6,857 nt of DNA from NCBI GenBank assembly GCA_013361595.1, contig JABFXT010000294.1:1-6857 (forward strand), given 5' to 3'. Origin of the DNA: Nocardia sp. (GTDB lineage Bacteria > Actinomycetota > Actinomycetes > Mycobacteriales > Mycobacteriaceae). The notes under the pieces were generated by a model. That model saw only the letters and a list, made by a program, of their open reading frames with translations, was not told the origin of the DNA and made no database searches. This document shows, piece after piece, positions 4,492-6,857 of this stretch; the stretch's first letter is position 1; each line of letters opens with the position of its first letter. Both the position numbers and the translations under genes were made by a program.

Positions 4492-6857
4492 CACCGAGGC
4501 GCCAGCCTCTCGCGATCCGCTCGCCATGAGCCATCGCGAAATCCTCGAAGCGATGACCGGTCTGCTGGCGGCGCTGTTCACCGCGCTGCTCAGCACGACC
4601 ATCGTCGCCAACGCACTGCCCACGATCATCGGCGATCTGCACGCGTCGCAGACGGCCTATGCCTGGGTCATCACCACCGCACTCCTCACCAACGCCGCCT
4701 CCACCCCGATCTGGGGCAAACTGGCCGACCTGTTCAACAAGAAGACGTTGGTGCAGCTGGGCATCGTGATCTTCGTCGTCGGCTCGGTGATCGCCGGTTT
4801 CGCGCACAATGTCGGGCTGCTCCTGGCCGCGCGCGCTCTCCAGGGTGTCGGCATGGGTGGTCTGACGGCACTGGTCGTCGCGATCATCGGCAGCATCATC
4901 CCGCCCCGGGAACGCGGCCGGTACTCCGGCTATATGGGCGCCGTCATGGCCGTCTCGATGACCGGTGGGCCGATTCTCGGCGGTGTCATCGTGGACAGCC
5001 CGCTGGGCTGGCGCTGGTGCTTCTTCATCTGCATCCCACTCGCCGTGATCGCGCTGCTGCTCCTGCAGCGCACCCTCCGCCTGCCCACCACGCGCAAGAA
5101 GGGGGTGAGCATCGACTGGCTCGGCGCCACCCTGCTCACCGCGGGTGTCTCCGTGCTGCTGATCTGGGTCTCGTTCGCCGGTAAGTCGGGCTACTACGAG
5201 TGGTGGTCCACCGAGTCCGCGCTCTACGTGGGCGGCGGTGTACTGCTGCTGGCGTTGACGGTGTTCGTCGAATCTCGGGTGAAAGACCCGGTCATCCCGC
5301 TCAAGATCGTCACCGAACGCACCACCGCGCTGGCCATCATCGCCTCGATCGCCGTCGGCGTGGGCATGTTCGGCGCCACCACCTTCCTCGGGCAGTATCT
5401 GCAGACCGCCCGCGGCTACTCCCCGACCGCCGCCGGCCTGCTGTCGTCCCCGATGGTGGCCGGAATGCTGGTGGCCTCGGTGGTATCCGGTCAGCTCATC
5501 ACCAGGTTCGGCAAATGGAAACGCTTCGTCGTCACCGGCGCCGCGCTGTTGGTCATCGGCTTCGCTCTGCTGTCCACCGTCGACCACGCCACCAACATCT
5601 GGCTCATCGGTTGTTTCATCACCCTGACCGGCGCCGGTGTCGGCATGATGATGCAGAACCTGGTGCTGGCGGTCCAGAACACCGTGAGCGTGCAGAACAT
5701 CGGCGCGGCGTCCAGCAGCGTCGCCTTCTTCCGCACCTTCGGTGGCGCCATCGGTGTCTCGGTCCTGGGCTCGGTCCTGGCGACCCGGGTCAGCGAACTG
5801 TCCACCGCGCGATTCGCGGAACTGGGCATCCACACGAACTCCTCGGGCAGCGGCAATCTCGACCTGAAATCGCTGCCCGCGCCGATCGCCGAGATCGTGC
5901 GCTTCGCCTACGGCGACGCCACCGGGCGGATCTTCCTGATCGCGGCGGTCACCACGGTGGTGGCGCTCGTCGCGGCCGCCCTGCTGCCGAACCGCCCGCT
6001 GCGGCGCACCATCGATATCGAGAAGCCGGTCGACCCCGCGGCCGCCACCGATATGGAGCCGAAAGACCGGGTGCCCGACGATCTCGCCGATCTGGAGAGC
6101 ACGCCGGCCGTCCCGGAACCCGCGGGTCGGCACCACGCGCCCGTGGCGGACAACGCCGACGATCCACGCACCGACCCGGAACCGGTACCGGTCGGTGCGC
6201 TCACCGCGCAGGCCACCGCCGGTCAGAACGGGCACGGGGTGTACGGCGCCGTCGCGACCGACGGGACCTCGCTACCGGTGTCGCGGTTCGCCGGAACAGG
6301 CGACGAGGACGGCGGGTTCCACGGGACCATCGCCCGGGAGGACGGGCATCCGGTACCGGGCGCGGCACTGACCTTGATCGACCAGCGCGGACATCAGGTC
6401 GCGCGGGCCGCCGGATCCGCCGACGGCGGCTATACGATCACCGCACCCGGCCCGGGCAGCTATGTGTTGATCGTCTCGGCTCCGGGGCACCGGCCGACCG
6501 CGGTCAATGTCGCGCACGCCGCGCAGGCCCAGCGGATGGATCTCACGCTCTCCGGGCTCGGCGAGCTGACCGGCACCGTCCGGTCGGCCCGCGGCGGTAC
6601 GCCGCTGGCCGGCGCGACGGTCACGGTCACCGACCAGTACGGCGAGGTGGTCGCCTCGGCCGCATCCGCCGAGGACGGCGCGTACCTGTGCCACGGCGTG
6701 GTCCCCGGGACCTACACCCTGGTCGCGGTCGCCGAACATATGCGGCCGACCGCGACGGCCCTGACCGTGCCCGACAGTGGCCGGCTGCGCCACGATATCG
6801 AGCTCGCCAAGATGGCCGTGCTGACAGGATCGGCCCGCGCGGACGGCGGCCGGGCGG
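4484..6857 (+). CDS. DHA2-type MFS drug efflux transporter with C-terminal repeat domains (3' partial)
   Basis: The frame is open from the ATG at 4484 to the window edge, 791 codons without a stop. Residues 1-506 form a complete major facilitator of the 14-helix DHA2 (EmrB/QacA-like) type, expected to export drugs or other amphipathic compounds by proton antiport at the inner membrane. Supporting motifs are STTIVANALPTI in helix 1 (37-48), motif A as GKLADLFNKK at 78-87, and motif C as GGPILGG at 161-167. Hydrophobic helices continue to about 504. After the last helix comes an acidic, proline-rich linker (about 507-605), and then beta-rich repeats like carboxypeptidase regulatory-like domains at 613-693 and 694-777, with a third beginning at 778. 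Ordinary DHA2 carriers end near 500-550 residues, so the tail is an extra module. The start overlaps the marR end by 8 bases, with GAGAG just upstream. The stop lies outside the window. Confidence 0.92.
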   Translation, partial: MSDTEAPASRDPLAMSHREILEAMTGLLAALFTALLSTTIVANALPTIIGDLHASQTAYAWVITTALLTNAASTPIWGKLADLFNKKTLVQLGIVIFVVGSVIAGFAHNVGLLLAARALQGVGMGGLTALVVAIIGSIIPPRERGRYSGYMGAVMAVSMTGGPILGGVIVDSPLGWRWCFFICIPLAVIALLLLQRTLRLPTTRKKGVSIDWLGATLLTAGVSVLLIWVSFAGKSGYYEWWSTESALYVGGGVLLLALTVFVESRVKDPVIPLKIVTERTTALAIIASIAVGVGMFGATTFLGQYLQTARGYSPTAAGLLSSPMVAGMLVASVVSGQLITRFGKWKRFVVTGAALLVIGFALLSTVDHATNIWLIGCFITLTGAGVGMMMQNLVLAVQNTVSVQNIGAASSSVAFFRTFGGAIGVSVLGSVLATRVSELSTARFAELGIHTNSSGSGNLDLKSLPAPIAEIVRFAYGDATGRIFLIAAVTTVVALVAAALLPNRPLRRTIDIEKPVDPAAATDMEPKDRVPDDLADLESTPAVPEPAGRHHAPVADNADDPRTDPEPVPVGALTAQATAGQNGHGVYGAVATDGTSLPVSRFAGTGDEDGGFHGTIAREDGHPVPGAALTLIDQRGHQVARAAGSADGGYTITAPGPGSYVLIVSAPGHRPTAVNVAHAAQAQRMDLTLSGLGELTGTVRSARGGTPLAGATVTVTDQYGEVVASAASAEDGAYLCHGVVPGTYTLVAVAEHMRPTATALTVPDSGRLRHDIELAKMAVLTGSARADGGRA
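6320..6562 (+). repeat. Repeat domain 1 of the transporter tail
   Basis: Residues 613-693. The domain opens with GTIAREDGHPVPGAALTL, continues with SADGGYTI (645-652) and PGSYVLIVSAPGHRPT (657-672), and closes with LTLSG. This order, G-x-V/I, then P-V-x-G-A, then D-G-x-Y, then P-G-x-Y and a hydrophobic strand, is the signature of carboxypeptidase regulatory-like beta-sandwich repeats. Family assignment is by eye. Confidence 0.7.
6563..6814 (+). repeat. Repeat domain 2 of the transporter tail
   Basis: Residues 694-777 repeat the pattern of domain 1: GTVRSARGGTPLAGATVTV, then SAEDGAYL (728-735), PGTYTLVAVAEHMRPT (741-756) and a closing strand. Matching landmarks lie about 83 residues after those of repeat 1, for example G697 against G614 and R754-P-T against R670-P-T. 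It contains a cysteine at 736 that repeat 1 lacks. Confidence 0.7.
6815..6857 (+). repeat. Start of repeat domain 3 of the transporter tail (cut by window edge)
   Basis: Residues 778-791 read AVLTGSARADGGRA, matching the openings of repeat 2 (ELTGTVRSARGG) and repeat 1 (FHGTIAREDG), with its Gly 85 residues after that of repeat 2. At least a third copy is therefore likely beyond the window. Confidence 0.5.

Noticed and set aside
4421..6235. A 604-residue open frame on the minus strand opposite the transporter gene
   Set aside because: Its product is extremely rich in Asp, Gly, Arg, His and Gln with no recognisable motif. The opposite strand encodes a clear MFS protein with all family motifs. 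Long antisense frames are expected in high-GC coding DNA.
6272..6793. A 173-residue minus-strand frame opposite the transporter tail
   Set aside because: The forward frame shows ordered repeat motifs with matching spacing; the reverse product is Gly/Arg-rich without structure.
1..6857. CRISPR array, phage, insertion sequence or tRNA gene
   Set aside because: I saw no short direct repeats with regular spacers, no transposase or integrase motifs, no terminal inverted repeats with target duplications, and no cloverleaf in the gaps.

Overview
The window looks like a chromosomal segment of a high-GC actinomycete, most probably a Nocardia-type or related mycolic-acid genus. The evidence is strong G/C preference at third codon positions, frequent GTG starts preceded by purine-rich ribosome binding sites, and a gene set typical of that group: a FadD-type acyl-CoA synthetase, an actinobacterial 'cyclase family' hydrolase, a nitroreductase, and a MarR regulator with a 14-helix efflux pump. 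Genus assignment is inference. No tRNA, rRNA, CRISPR array, insertion sequence or phage gene is visible.

Layout. Bases 1-96 probably hold the last 31 codons of a forward gene. A gene-free stretch with four inverted repeats (about 110-366) follows, as expected between two convergent transcription units. On the minus strand, read right to left, lie a nitroreductase (3794-3138), a strong hairpin (3029-2997), a promoter region with several palindromes, the cyclase-family enzyme (2882-1959) and, 51 bases further, the acyl-CoA synthetase (1907-375). The last two look like one operon. On the plus strand a marR gene (4000-4491) overlaps by 8 bases a very long transporter gene that starts at 4484 and is still open at the window edge (791 codons visible).

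How the parts may work together. The cyclase-like metal hydrolase and the CoA ligase fit a small catabolic unit: open an amide or lactone, then activate the carboxylate as a CoA thioester. The substrate cannot be read from the sequence. The nitroreductase and the marR-efflux operon are transcribed divergently from a 205-base region that carries four AGTT/AACT half-sites over the forward promoter, which suggests an autoregulated xenobiotic response module.

The most unusual object is the transporter. A complete DHA2-type MFS domain (about residues 1-506) is followed by an acidic, proline-rich linker and at least two, with a third beginning, repeats of about 84 residues that resemble carboxypeptidase-regulatory-like beta-sandwich domains. 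In a 14-helix carrier that tail would be expected in the cytoplasm, an odd place for such a fold. I see no clear evidence of a wholly new system beyond this fusion and the palindrome-rich promoters.
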